The notes: generated by a model not told the origin, from the letters alone. 64,000 bases of DNA from Bryum argenteum (GCA_037043015.1 CM073328.1:12311495-12375494), one strand, 5' to 3'; counted from the stretch's first letter, positions 35,392-46,490 are shown. Translations and numbers: made by a program.

Positions 35392-38300
35392 AGCTACTTC
35401 CTTCGATAGGTCTCAGTTGCGGCCACTCTTCCCGCTCTTGCAAGCCGCGCCATCGCAGTTGTTTGGTGCTGTTCCTTACCTTCTCAGTTTCATCATGGGT
35501 AAGCTCCCCTCCTCTTTACAGCAGAAGCTCGTCTTCCCTGCATTCTGAATTTGAACCCACTTTGATGACTGTCTTTCATGACTTGTCCGCAATGACTCAG
35601 TCTTGTCGATAAACTTGTTATGTGTTTGCACGTCGGTAAGATCTGAATGTGATTGGGGATGCAGGTGACCCAATAAAAATGGCCGAAGCAAGAGTGAAGA
35701 CCGATGGATCTGCTACAGAGAAAGCATTTCAGCTGCGAGACTCCCTTCTCTCGTTACTGCCTACGCTACCGGTACCCCACCTTAAACCTTCGAAGAAACA
35801 TCGAATGCTCGATTCTAGTAGAAATGCGCAATTCTCTAAACGCCCCAGCAACAGTCATTCCTATCAGAGCTCTCTTCATCAGATGCTCGATGACAATTTG
35901 AAACATCGAAAACATGCCAATATCGAACCAATTTCAAGCATAACACTTTAGCAACAGTAATTTGTATACGAAAACCTACAATCTTAACGGAACATGTTAC
36001 AGAGGCCAGATAACAATTGTAAGCTTGCTTCAACAGTACATGCGAGGTTTATCGAATGTAAGGTTTATTGGTTTGGTGCAATTGTTGTTTGTTTTGGTGG
36101 CAGACATTAGCGGATGTGGTGCCGAAAGACGCATTGGTGTGGAAGTTGGATTTGCTTCACCAAGCAGCCCAATTTACCAACTCAAGATTGCATGCTGTTC
36201 GAGCTCAGGTGTTGATTTTAGCCAGGTACAAATCTCATGTTTTCTAGTATCTGTTGCCACTTATAAGTACTAATAACTAGATAGGAATCAGATAGATAGA
36301 GTCTATTTTTTGTCAAATAACAAGGTGCTCATGCTTGCTTGTTGTCATAATGAACAAAAAAACCTCATTTTGTCATAAGGCTAAAGGGGTTATCTGTATT
36401 TGTTTATTAGGCACTAGATAGGAAAGGGGCATAGTCTTTGCCAAGAAAGAAAATACTCATGCAGTTGTGCTTGTGGTTGGTGGTCAAAGTGTTCAGTGTT
36501 GGAGACAAAGGTCTCATTCTCTGCTAAGAAAGAAAAAACCCTATCTTTTTGTCAATGGTCAAGGTTGTCTTATAGACAAAATTCTTATTCATTTGTCAAA
36601 CAAAATTCTTATTCATTGTCAGACACAATTTAGATGAGTTGTTCATTTGATACATTGAAGACGCCTTAGATGTACATTTCATCTAAATTGTATCATTTGT
36701 TTGATAAGACAACCGTGTCAATGGTTGTTGACCATAGTATAGCAAAGTTGAAGGTGGATGTGGTGCTCTATCCACTCAAAAAAGGGTCTATTGTCATGTA
36801 TGATTTGCAGTGGTAAGGATCGTATGCTGCCTAGTGACGAAGAGGCGAGAAGGTTGAAGAAGATAATACCTAAGTCTAAAGTGCGGTACTTCAAAGACAG
36901 CGGTCATACCTTATTGCTGGTGAGTCTCTCCTTTAGAATCTTTTTCAAGGTTTAGGGTTTTAAGGTAGCTCTTTCCAAATCATGCTTTATTGAACTATTC
37001 CTGTATCCTTGGAAGTATCTTATTGGGAGATTCTTCTATGCAAGTTTTTGTTGAAGTATGATTTTTTTTTAAACTAAAATGAATGAATTTTTTCATGTGT
37101 AGGAAGGAGGGCTCAATCTAGCTAACGTGATACAAGGAGCTGGGTTTTATCGTCGGGGGCGGACTCGAGACGTAGTCAATGACTTCGTCGTACCAACTAT
37201 GGATGAATTTGACGTCGCATATGAAAAGAATGCAAAGTGAGTAATTTCCACCCACCTCTCTCTATTCAAAATCTAGTATCAATATTCAAATTATGTACAC
37301 CATATCTCATCACTAGTGGTAATCAACAATGTACTTTAAACATTCATAGCTTATACAATATTCAAATAGTACACGAGAACCCTCTTTAGAAATACCACTA
37401 AAGGTATCTAGTAATCTTAATCTCGACCCTAATACTTTGAACATTCATCTTACTCATGCAATATCCAAACAATGCAAGAGAAAGAGCACTAGAACCCTCT
37501 CCAAGAATATGCCATTTTGTTGTAGAATATCTCATCACTAGAGGTAATCTTGATCCCATCACCAAAGGTAACCTTGATCTTTGACTAAAATAATTTATTT
37601 ACTTTGAACATTCATATCTTACGCATACAATATTTAAACAATGCAAGAGAAAGTGCACTAGAACCCTCTCCAAGAAAACCTCATTTTGTTGTAATTATTC
37701 ATTTTTGTGTTGGATCATTTTTGTAGGTTAATTTGGCAAGCAACAAGCCCAGTTTTTTTCTCCACAACAGCCGACGGTGAAGTGCAACAAGGTCTTCACA
37801 ACATTCCAAATGACAGACCGGTTTTATTCGTAGGAAATCACATGTACTTCGGACTCGACATGACTTTGATTATTTACAAAGTCTTCAAGGAAAGGGGTCT
37901 TATGATTCGTGGACTGGCACATCCTCTATTGTTTCTAGACAACTTTGAATCAGACTTGCAGGTCTGTTACTTTTCCAATTCCAATTATGTTAACCCCTAA
38001 ATTTCCTGGTGTGTTTCTGGAGCTTGAAACCTCAAATCAGCAATTTTCTACCTCTATGCACTCTAGGGAGTGTGAAAAAAAAATTCTAACTATTTTTAAA
38101 CTTCCAACCGTAAGATCTTATAAATAAGACTATTTTCAGTCACTGGCTCAAAGATTGACCGTTGGATGTTTATCATTCGCAAGATCATAACATCCAAAGT
38201 TTATGTATAGAAATTTCTGAAAAATTTGAAGCTTGCTCTTATAAAGTTTGGAGGCTCCTTGTAAAAGAGGGAGTATAGCATTTTGATATTTTTTTTTATT

Positions 38301-40560
38301 TGTTTATGTTACCCTCTTTTTTTCTAAAGAGGGTTATTGTTTTGGTTTTGAAAAAAAAACAATGTATTGAGATTGTTTTGTTTTTTTGTTTTTGATGATT
38401 TTTGCAGGAACCAAGTATGTCTGATTTGTTTCGAGCTTTTGGAGCTGTACCCGTCTCCGGGAAAACTATGTTCAAGCTTTTGAAAATGGGATATTCCACT
38501 TTATTGTACCCCGGAGGTGCCCGCGAGGCTCTCCATCGCAAGGTACAATTCTTTTGCAAGTGTGAACATGGAAGTGGATAGGTCATTGGAAACTTATGCA
38601 TGAGTTGATGAAATAGTCATGGAAAATATGCAAAAAATAAAATTTTTCAGCAGAAATAATAATTGGGTGTGGAGTGAGTATGTAAACAACAAGAGTTGCA
38701 TACATTTGCTGAAATTCCAAATGTTGAAGAATTGTGTGTTCGTTATTAGTAAGTGACAATGTAAAGTTGGAGTTGAAAGTCTTCACGTTTCAGTGTTGTC
38801 TTATCAGATAAAATTCCTGTTCATTTGTCTATGCCATCCATGAATCTCAAATCATATACCACATATAAAGGTAGTGATATGGAATGTGAGATTTACTGAA
38901 ACTCTCAATTCACAATTTGATACATTGAAGACGTCTTAGATGTAGATCTAATCTAAACTGTGTCTGAAATCTGTATAATAAGACAACCATGTTCACATTC
39001 ACATTAGAGCCAATAAGGACCCACATCGACTATACCAATATATTTGTTTTTTATTTTTTTTCGATATTGGTAAGTCTTATGTAACAATGGACTTATTTGA
39101 TTGTTGGATTTGGAAATAGGGTGAAGTGCACAAGATATTTTGGCCAGAGAAATCAGAGTTTGTCCGAATGGCAGCAAGGTTTGGTTGCACCATAGTTCCA
39201 GTGTCAACAGCAGGGGAAGATGATATAGTAAATGTAAGCAATTACTTTACTTCTTTATTATCATTGAAGACATACTAAATTTGAGGTTATACTAATTTGC
39301 TATTTTTTGGTGTTGGTTATTGATAGATTCTTTTGGATATAAACGATATTCGGCGTATCCCAAATTTTGAAGAGAGAGTTTCAGTGCCAGCCATGAATCT
39401 CAGGTTCCATTATATCACTACCTTTTATTTTGTCATTATAAGTGTTTTCATTTATTATTTTGATAAGTTTTTTAACATTTTAATTATTTTTTTAATGACA
39501 GGGGTGACCTTACTGAAGAAGCCGTAGGAGACCAACCTGTTCATCTTCCATTTGCAGCTCCCAACCTTACCCCTGGAAGACTCTATGTCAAATTTGGGAA
39601 ACCTATTATTACAGCCGGTATAAATTTTTTTAATTTTTTAAATGTTTTTGGAATAAGTGTTATAAAGGGTGATTTTAATTAAATCTCAAATAAGTGTTTT
39701 AATTTTCTAATAGGTTAGTCTATATGAACATTATGCAACAAGATAATATGCTTAACTTTTGTGGTAGTGAGCTCATTGGGGAGTGACCAAGGGAATTAAT
39801 GTTTGGAAAATGGGTAAAGTATGTGGAAGACTAGTGATAATTTTAGGAGTTGTCAGGTTTTCTAAAGGAGAGGTAGTAGGTGTTTCTAAAGTAGTTCATT
39901 CTAAAATCTAGCTAATGGGATTGGAAGCTAGGTTATTTTATTTTCCTTTGCTAATCCCCTTCCTAGATGGTAGTTGATTTTGAGTACGCTTCCTTATGAG
40001 GTTAATCCATGTCTTGAACTTTCTAAGAACCCAATTCTTATAATATATAGAGTTATTAATCTAATATGAATGTGTAATAGAAAAGTGTTGCTAATTGATG
40101 ACAATGTTTCTTGATTTGATTTGATTTTTGTGAGGTTGGTTTTCAGGAAGGGAAAAGGAATTGCAACAAGACAAGGAGCAAGCACAAAGTGTTTACAAAC
40201 ATGTACAAGGTGAAGTGGAGAGAGGCATTGAATACTTGTTGGTAAGCATCTTCCTATTTTTGTCTATTTCAACCCCCTTAGTTTTCTTTTTTCTTTCTTC
40301 TTGTTAGATTTTTTTGTCTTGTACTCCTTCCATTCCAAAATAAGTGTTTGCTAAAGTGTTCCTAAATGAAAAATATACACTCATCTTAAATATTTAAACA
40401 ATTCTAGTTTTTTTTAAGAGAAAGTTCTTCTTCTTTAATAATAATGTTTATTTGAATGTAGTGGAAGCGAGAAGAGGATCCCTATCGCAAATTTGCACCT
40501 CGGATTTTGTACGAGCAAACGGGTGGAGGCGATAGGCAAGCACCAACATTCAAACTATGA
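33749..40560 (+). CDS. Phytyl ester synthase-like plastid esterase/acyltransferase (PES/ELT family)
   Basis: This family joins free phytol or diacylglycerol to fatty acids in plastid plastoglobules. Seventeen coding exons: 33749-33975, 34103-34286, 34565-34664, 34748-34855, 35039-35197, 35394-35498, 35665-35771, 36104-36225, 36811-36919, 37103-37236, 37727-37961, 38408-38542, 39120-39233, 39327-39403, 39502-39617, 40147-40241, 40462-40560. They sum to 2226 nt, 741 aa, near the about 700 aa of Arabidopsis PES1/PES2. Residues 1 to about 100 are Ser/Ala-rich and basic, as in a transit peptide. The hydrolase half has FFLPGMDGTGLG (about 166), GDSFGG with Ser234, GKDRMLPS with Asp374 and SGHTLLL with His403, a plausible catalytic triad. 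The acyltransferase half has LFVGNHMYFGLD (485-496), YPGGAREALH (564-573) and REEDPYRKF near the end. The start has a strong context, CCACCATGG. Introns 8 and 12 carry MITEs. Which acceptor it uses (phytol or diacylglycerol) cannot be read from sequence. Confidence 0.93.
35346..35393 (+). repeat. (TTG)n microsatellite against a splice acceptor
   Basis: About fifteen TTG/GTT units run straight into TAG|CTACTTCC, the acceptor of PES-like exon 6. The repeat takes the place of the usual polypyrimidine tract. Confidence 0.9.
36560..36716. mobile_element. Palindromic MITE in PES-like intron 8
   Basis: Ends GGTTGTCTTAT and ATAAGACAACC; the interior is largely self-complementary (CAATTTAGATGA against CATCTAAATTG). 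GTCAATGGT occurs on both sides (36551-36559 and 36717-36725), a perfect 9-bp target duplication. Related to 38791-38991. Confidence 0.7.
37260..37700. repeat. Degenerate tandem repeats in PES-like intron 10
   Basis: Three imperfect copies, about 130-190 bp each, of a segment containing ATATCTCATCACTAG, ACTTTGAACATTCAT, AACAATGCAAGAGAAAG and GAACCCTCTCCAAGAA. No coding content. Confidence 0.65.
38791..38991. mobile_element. Palindromic MITE in PES-like intron 12
   Basis: Same family as 36560-36716: TGTTGTCTTATCAGATAAAA on the left, AATAAGACAACCA on the right, TTGATACATTGAAGACGTCT in the middle. It is about 45 bp longer than the intron 8 copy. The flanking duplication (TTCACGTTT / TTCACATTC) is weak. 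Confidence 0.65.
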
Positions 40561-41540
40561 AATTAAAACCCATTTCTTTCTATTGTAGTAATTATTTTAT
40601 CCACATTCATTGGTTTGTTAGATAGGTAGGTATTATAGAAATTCAAGGAGCCAAGGTGCTCATGAGATTTGTAACTATACCAAAGTCATACACAAAAAAG
40701 CTTATTGCTTCTGCTATTTTGGTTCTATTCCCACTTCAGCCATTTGATACTGGGGTATTGTTTTTTTCACTCAAAAGATGGTCATTGATCTTTCGCTTAG
40801 GTTTTCGATGTATTTTTCAGATGATAATACATTGATTGGTTGGTTTCAAAAGAATTGAAATGTAAAGAAGTGATTGTTTTAAAGAGTTTAAAAGATCTCA
40901 ACAATATAACAAGGAGCCAAAGGGACAAGGAATATGGAACATGAAAATGAGAGCAAAGGAGTGAACGGGAGATCAAGGAAACATCGAAGGGGAACTAGGA
41001 ACTGGGAACAAAGGATAGGAATTGGAAATAGAGAATAGGAACTGGAAAGAGAGGATAGGAACCAAGAACAAATAATGAGAACTAGGAACAAACGATGGGA
41101 ACTAAGAACAAGTGATGGGAATTAGGAACAAATGATGGGAACCGGGTACAAATGATGGAAACCAAGAAGGGTAGTTGAGGGACAAAGAACTGGGAACAAA
41201 GGATGGAATATAGAACGGAAGTTTGGAGATAAGGAACTAGTAACAAAAAATGAAGAATGGGGAAACAGGACAGAAAACTAGGAACTAGGACAGAAAACTA
41301 GGAACTAGGAACAAGCGAACAGAGGACATGCTATAAATCTTAAAAAGCAGGGGGACCATTAATGAGGGAACCAAGGATAGGGGGTAGTTATTGACGAGCA
41401 CCAAATAAAGAGCTCACCCATCAAGACGAGGAGAACCTTATTGACAAATTAATGAAATATATATATATTATTTTTTATTTTTTTTATTTTTTTTATTTTT
41501 ATTTTTTGTCCAGAGGACACGAGTATATGTTAGTACAAAT
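40561..41540. repeat. PES-like 3' region, then family-C satellite
   Basis: The 3' UTR presumably lies in 40561-40800. From about 40860 the family-C lead appears (AGAGTTTAAAAGATCTCAAC), then GGAACAAATGATGGGAACT-type units to 41340, CACCAAATAAAGAGCTCACC (41399), an (A/T)TTTTTATT tract and GTCCAGAGGACACGAG. Confidence 0.65.
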
Positions 41541-41554
41541 AGAGATAAAAACTT

Positions 41555-41632
41555 TGGTCCTTATTATAGGGCCGGCGTGAATAAAGTGTCTGTTCGTCTT
41601 GCCAATGAGTCGCCACCGGATAGAGGGCCATT
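41555..41632 (-). repeat. Inverted repeat, left arm (LINE 3' end)
   Basis: AGATAAAAACT, then AGGGCCGGCGTGAATAAAGT and TGTTCGTCTTGCCAATGAG. The same about 75 bp stand inverted at 43672-43755. This is the 3' terminus of the minus-strand LINE; the equivalent in the second LINE copy is at 58010-58050 (GGTTGGCGTGGATATAGTGT). Confidence 0.8.
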
Positions 41633-43400
41633 GGAGCAAGACTACTCACCCCTTTCGGGAATAGACACTATAGTAACCAAAATAAAGGGGAGGATCCCGA
41701 CGTGGATCATATGGGGTATATGTCGTGTTTTGAGTGTGTTATGAACGCTAAGCCATGATTCCAGGTTGATTGGAAAGGATATTTGTATTGCTTAGAAACG
41801 GTCTGCGTTCAATTGTCAATGGATCCGTTTGAGCGTTTAGTGTGATCTACATGGCTTGGTGCTGCTGGTGAGTTACTCATAGGGAGGAAATTTGTACCAA
41901 TCAATCGGCCCCGTCCCATTTACCTAAGACAAGTATTAATCTTCTGTGAGAAGTCGTTTGCGCCATTACTCCACCCCCCCCCCTTTAATTTATTGTTAGG
42001 TTATTATTAATACTGTTTGGTTGTTTTCGATTTTTCTTTTATGTAAAATAACTGATCTTGCATGTTGAATGGCAATGGTATTTATTTCCTGAAATGTACG
42101 TTTAGTGCATGTTTCTGATAATTGGAATTTATCTACGAGTGTTTTTATTGATGGTTTGTGTGATGTGCCTCAAGCGTCCGCTGTAATGACGTTCAGTGGG
42201 TCAACTTTCCATCCTAAGTTGCGGATGTTAGTGATAAGTCGTTGCAGTAGGTAAATTCAATGAATTGGATTATGAGGTTTTCCGAGGGGTGTCATGGTGG
42301 GTCGCTATTATGTGGGAGGCCTTTTACGCATAAGATGTCTGGTTTGAATCTAGCGTTGCAGTGGCATCATTGTTGTGTACAATTACATTGTAATAGCCAT
42401 GTAGGGACTCTGTTTTCTTGTGGATTGTTATTAAATGTGCCTGCGTTCATTAGGATATAGCAACGAGATTTTTGTGAGGAGGAAATTAATTTTCTTAATT
42501 CCCATACAACTTTGTTGTGTTTTTTTATTCTAATGGCGTGTATGTGATGGTGGCTACATTTAAGCAGTGTATGTAACCATGTATCGGCATCTGTGGAGTT
42601 ACAGATAGAGCAAGTAATGGATGGAAAGCGTTGACTTCTCTTCCAAAAAATATTTGTTTTCTTGCGTTACCCATGTACTGGCGTGTGCGGAGTTTTAAAA
42701 TAGTCGTTTTTTGAGAGTGTGAAATTATAGGATTTGACCAATATGCGTTAAATATTTCTTGGTCAATATCCGGGTTTGTGGTCCATTTATTGATGTTAGG
42801 GAATTGGGTAGCAAGTATTTCAAGGTTATTATTGTAGTCATAGTTGTGTAAGTATGTTTATAGACATCGGACTGGGCCTTTATCGGGGCGTGTTAAGGGC
42901 CCGGGCCATACGTATTTTGGTAGTAGAATGGTGTTGTGTGTGCAAATTCGTGGCGTTTTGTAGCTATTGAGTATTTTTTAGTGGCGCGTGCTTTTGCAAG
43001 TTTGTCTGCCTGTTCGTTGCCAGTGATGTTGATATGTGTTTTGACTTTATGAAATATAGTGGGTTGTGTGCGGTTTTTGAGCATTTCAACCATTTCTGTC
43101 AATATGGTTTTATTGGCATGATTGTGGTGTGTGGAGGGGTGTTGAGTATGTGTATTAAGATTGTAAAGACAGTTGATGCAGTCTGTACAGATATATACAG
43201 GTTCATTTGGGTATTTGTTGCTAATTAAGTGAAGTGTTGTATATATAGCTATTAATTCGGCTCGAAAGCATGTTTGAAGGCCATGAAGTCTTTCTGATAG
43301 TTGCATGTCCGGTTTCGTGGAATTGTAAATGCCGGTACAATACATACTAAGATACATAATAAGATCCACAAAAAATTATACCCTTTTTCTGTGGGAAAAA
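41555..43400 (-). mobile_element. 3' fragment of a LINE with RNase H, CCHC-like finger and restriction-like nuclease tail
   Basis: The minus strand codes first an RNase H domain (43369-42893): FRAELIAIYTTLHLI, YICTDCINCLYNL, KVKTHINITGNEQADKLA. These contain the Glu, Asp and Asp positions of the active site. Next comes a segment with KLRTRQYMGNARKQIFF, then CSICNSTDADTWLHTLLKC, and a tail with ARFKPDILCVKGLP and FIEFTYCND. The tail resembles the PD-(D/E)XK endonuclease of Utopia, Dualen and R2-type LINEs. Several stops and frame changes interrupt it from 42890 onward, so it is dead. The reverse transcriptase is absent. A second, shorter copy is at 58005-59270. Confidence 0.75.
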
Positions 43401-43671
43401 CAGTCGTAGCAGAGCAATAAACCTTACAGACTAGGTCCCATGTATCTTAACATCCGTGAGGTCAAATTTGAAAAAACTACATGCTTATTCAAGAATTTCT
43501 GATCTGGAGGGTCACTGTAGAGCTTTTCCGGGATAAAAAAGAAATGTACTTACTATGAATCAAAATAATGATTGTTTTGGAGGTCACTGTAGAGAATTGT
43601 AGTCTTCAGTTTAGAGACCTAGAGTACACTCGCAAGTGGTATATGCTAGAATGAAACTGTCCTGTGGGCAC
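43401..43671. other. Spacer between LINE fragment and inverted repeat arm
   Basis: Contains GAGGGTCACTGTAGAG and a near copy GGAGGTCACTGTAGAG about 80 bp apart. Nothing else identified. Confidence 0.35.
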
Positions 43672-43755
43672 CGGCTCATTGGCAAGACGAACAGACACTT
43701 TATTCACGCCGGCCCTGTAATAAGTACCGGAGTTTTTATCTATCTATCTGCTAGA
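43672..43755 (+). repeat. Inverted repeat, right arm (LINE 3' end, opposite orientation)
   Basis: The reverse complement of 41555-41632 ends in TTTTTATCTATCTATCTG, a short TATC tail of the kind left at LINE 3' ends. It is probably the 3' tip of a second, very short insertion pointing the other way. Confidence 0.75.
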
Positions 43756-43801
43756 ATGAGAAATGTCGACGTATCCGCAGACTGAGGTACTAGAGCCGAT
43801 A

Positions 43802-43945
43802 CTAACTTGCATTGCAATGGATGTACATATGGATGTTGTCGCTGAAGTCGATCTCCAGGGGAGCTGCTACGGCTTCGACTTCAACTTGGCCAAGTGAAGC
43901 TCCTTCTTGCTCCTGCCTGTTGTCTCCATCGCGCTGTTGCTCCAT
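43802..43945 (-). CDS. Short acidic ORF, possible small peptide
   Basis: 47 codons from ATG at 43945 to TAG at 43802. The N-terminus is MEQQRDGDNRQEQEG, followed by APLEIDFSDNIH. It resembles the minus-strand ORF at 49147-49407, which also opens with a GDN motif and has APMEIHFGGNIW. No signal peptide or known domain. Too short to be sure it is translated; an intron or longer frame cannot be excluded. Confidence 0.3.
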   Translation of the reverse strand: MEQQRDGDNRQEQEGASLGQVEVEAVAAPLEIDFSDNIHMYIHCNAS

Positions 43946-44920
43946 GCTTATCGTGCAAAGTGACTAATTGGATATGCAAAGGAAAAATTTAGTCACTTGT
44001 ACTATTATAGGGAGCAAACTCTACACTATTTGAATATCAGCAGGTGCCCAGGTGACTAGGTAATTCATACACCGTGGCAAGGCTCGTGCGCCTCCAGTAG
44101 CTTTGCACATAAGAGGTGGTTTTTTGGCGTGGCGTGGCTTGTGCGCCTTCGTGGCACTACTGTAGACGAGTGGAGCTTCCACACCAGCACACTGTGGCGG
44201 TAATTTCTGACGTGGAGTGGCTCGTTAGGCTTACGTGGCAGCAGACACTTGTTCGATTTTGACAACCTTTTTTTCTGATTTTGATATCGCACCGACATTC
44301 GCACTCGGTTTTCTGACGGCTTCTTTGACCATTTTGTTCGTGAGCAGTTGCCGGCATGCTCACAAACAACAAGGTTCACTGAAGAGAACCGACAGGCGTG
44401 ACGACTGGTCGGTGGCTCTGTGCGTGAAGGTCTTGAACTGTTAGTAGAGTGTGCTGCTTCTTGATAAGTGCAAACCGAACAAATTTCGTTTCACCAAGTT
44501 CCACGGGGAGCAAGGTCTCTATTGTACTTGAATTTCGCCAAGCACTACTACAAGTATGGTCTCAATACAGCAGGTTCTCTACGCTCTAGAAGAGATGGGG
44601 TGTTGAGTATACCATCGTGTACTTAGTACACAACCATGTGTACAAAACGCCTCGAGTTGCATTTAGTGCAGATGCTATTAAAGCATGAGGTTTATCAATT
44701 GGATAGTCCTTTGTGTCAGTCTTAGAAGTAATAAGAGAAAAAACATGTCAAGGCTACCAACAACGAGGGTTGAATAGAGCTCCTCCTGCCAGTGTGGGGA
44801 TTTGAATTCATACCTTTCGGATTAAGCCACGTCATCATAGGTGGCTACATCATTTGATTCTACAATATGAGAGAGGCTATTCATATCACTACATGTAATT
44901 GCATGGGATGGCAGTCGTTG
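43946..44920. other. Non-coding spacer, nothing recognised
   Basis: Two near copies of GGCGTGGCGTGGCTTGTGCG / TGACGTGGAGTGGCTCGTTAG-type text near 44125 and 44205 suggest a local duplication. Open frames (44235-44444 plus, 44065-44379 minus) overlap on both strands and show no domain. Confidence 0.35.
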
Positions 44921-44929
44921 TAGACAGCA

Positions 44930-45750
44930 ACTCAAAGACAAGACCCAACACAAGATTGAGGGGAGACCTCGAAAGAAGACCAAGATAGACTGCAAGTGAG
45001 GGGATTCCTCATACAACACTTAGGTTGATACTCGAAACAAGAAAGAAGAAAATAATACTTATAACTAGAGAATTATGTACAAGTGGTGTTGAGCAGAGTG
45101 AATAACAACATTGTCCAACTCTCTATATATACTTGACTAGAGGAAACTTTCGGGGTAAGATCCTGGAAGCAGTCGTAAGATCTTTTGGAAGTTTGGGCGG
45201 CTTCCGAAATTTTAGGAAGATAAAATGGAAGCTTCCTGAATCTAAGAAGCTTTCAGAGCAAAACCCTGGAAGCAACCATAGGATCTTTTGGAGGCTTAAG
45301 GGGCTTCAGGAATCTAGGATGGTGTGGCAGAAGCTTCCTATATCTGATTGAAACTTTTAACAACTAATGAAAGGTTCTATAATCTTCCATAAATTTAAAC
45401 TCACAAAGTATACTAAATAAATTTAATCTGGAAAGTATTTGTAAAACAAGTAAATTATAGTAAACTCATAGATGCGGATGACACCCGGTGTGGCACGTCT
45501 GTGACACTATTGTTGCTTCTAGGATCGTATTCCTTTAGCTTAGTATATATATAGAGCTGGAGAATTTTGTTCCTCATTCTCTTCAACACTAATTATACCT
45601 ACTCTTCCAGATATCAATACTACCTACTTTTGTCTTGCTTCGAGTATCATTATTAGTCTGTATGACGAATCTCCTCACTTCTAGTCTATCTTAATCTGCT
45701 TTCGAGGTCTCCCTTCAATCTTATGTTGAATCTTGTCCATGAGTTGTTGT
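44930..45750. repeat. Inverted repeat of about 215 bp around duplicated GGAAGCTTCC motifs
   Basis: Left arm 44930-45145 and inverted right arm 45525-45750 share GGGAGACCTCGAAAG, AAGATAGACT, GAGGATTC-like text and a TCTATATATAC TATA-like box. Between them lies an about 105-bp unit present twice (45140-45345) with GGAAGCTTCC. It could be remnants of LTRs in opposite orientation, but no element parts confirm that. Confidence 0.5.
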
Positions 45751-46035
45751 CCGCAAGAGGCGTGAATGTTGAGGCGGAAGACTCGCTCGGGTCGTGAACG
45801 TCAATGCGCAGGACGTGTCTACGACGCAGACGTTGGGGCAAGAACCGGCCGGAGGTACGAACGTTGGGAAGTGGACGTCGGGGCCCGGGACCCATTGAGG
45901 AGCATAAACTTTGAAGATCCATAACTTCTTTATCCGAACTCCGTTTCAAATATAATTTCTTGGGTTGGGTCATAAATCAAGTCTAGTTTGTGCTATATCA
46001 TTTGAAGACTCTTATATTCAAGTAGGAATAAATGG
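45751..46035. other. Short GC-rich stretch, unassigned
   Basis: CGTGAACGTCAATGCGCAGG, ACGTGTCTACGACGCAGACG and ACGAACGTTGGGAAGTGGAC share an ACGTT/ACG rhythm but no clear period. No gene identified. Confidence 0.35.
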
Positions 46036-46039
46036 CATG

Positions 46040-46490
46040 CATTTGCGTGAATGCAGCTTTTGATTTTGGATTTTTGAACATTAGGCATGTTTTATCATTG
46101 CAAGGTAATTATGTGAGTTTAAAAGTAGTTTTTTATGAACTTTTCTTACATGAGTGTGATCCTTATATGCTTCCCAATAAATTTGTCGTTGGAAGTTTTT
46201 TGATCCGGATAACTTTGGTAGTGGATTTGCAATGATGTTTCTTCGATGAATAAAGTGAAAGAATGGACGATTTTTGAGATGTTTATCTCCTTCATCCACC
46301 ATTAGATTTAAACTTTTTTTTTGGAATGTTTTGCAATCAAATTCTAGTTTTAGTAGTAGGAATGCTAATCTAATCAAAGATGTATTGAAGATTGGCCCGG
46401 ATTTGAGTGCAATGAGACTAAATTTCGACTACTATTCCTTTATAAATTTTGGGGCATTTTTCAGCATCGAAAGGCTACTATTTGAACTTA
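46040..46490 (+). repeat. Dispersed repeat E, copy 1
   Basis: Colinear with 59255-59730: GCAGCTTTTGATTTTGG, AGGCATGTTTTATC, TTTGGTAGTGGATTTGCAAT, TATCTCCTTCATCCACCATT, GATTTGAGTGCAATGAG. A diverged inverted form lies in the linker segments of the long repeat units (about 14480-14600, 18780-19080, 27570-27870). Confidence 0.6.

Noticed and set aside
44930-45750. Solo LTR call for the inverted arms
   Set aside because: TATA-like boxes fit, but orientation is inverted and no TG...CA ends or target duplication could be set.
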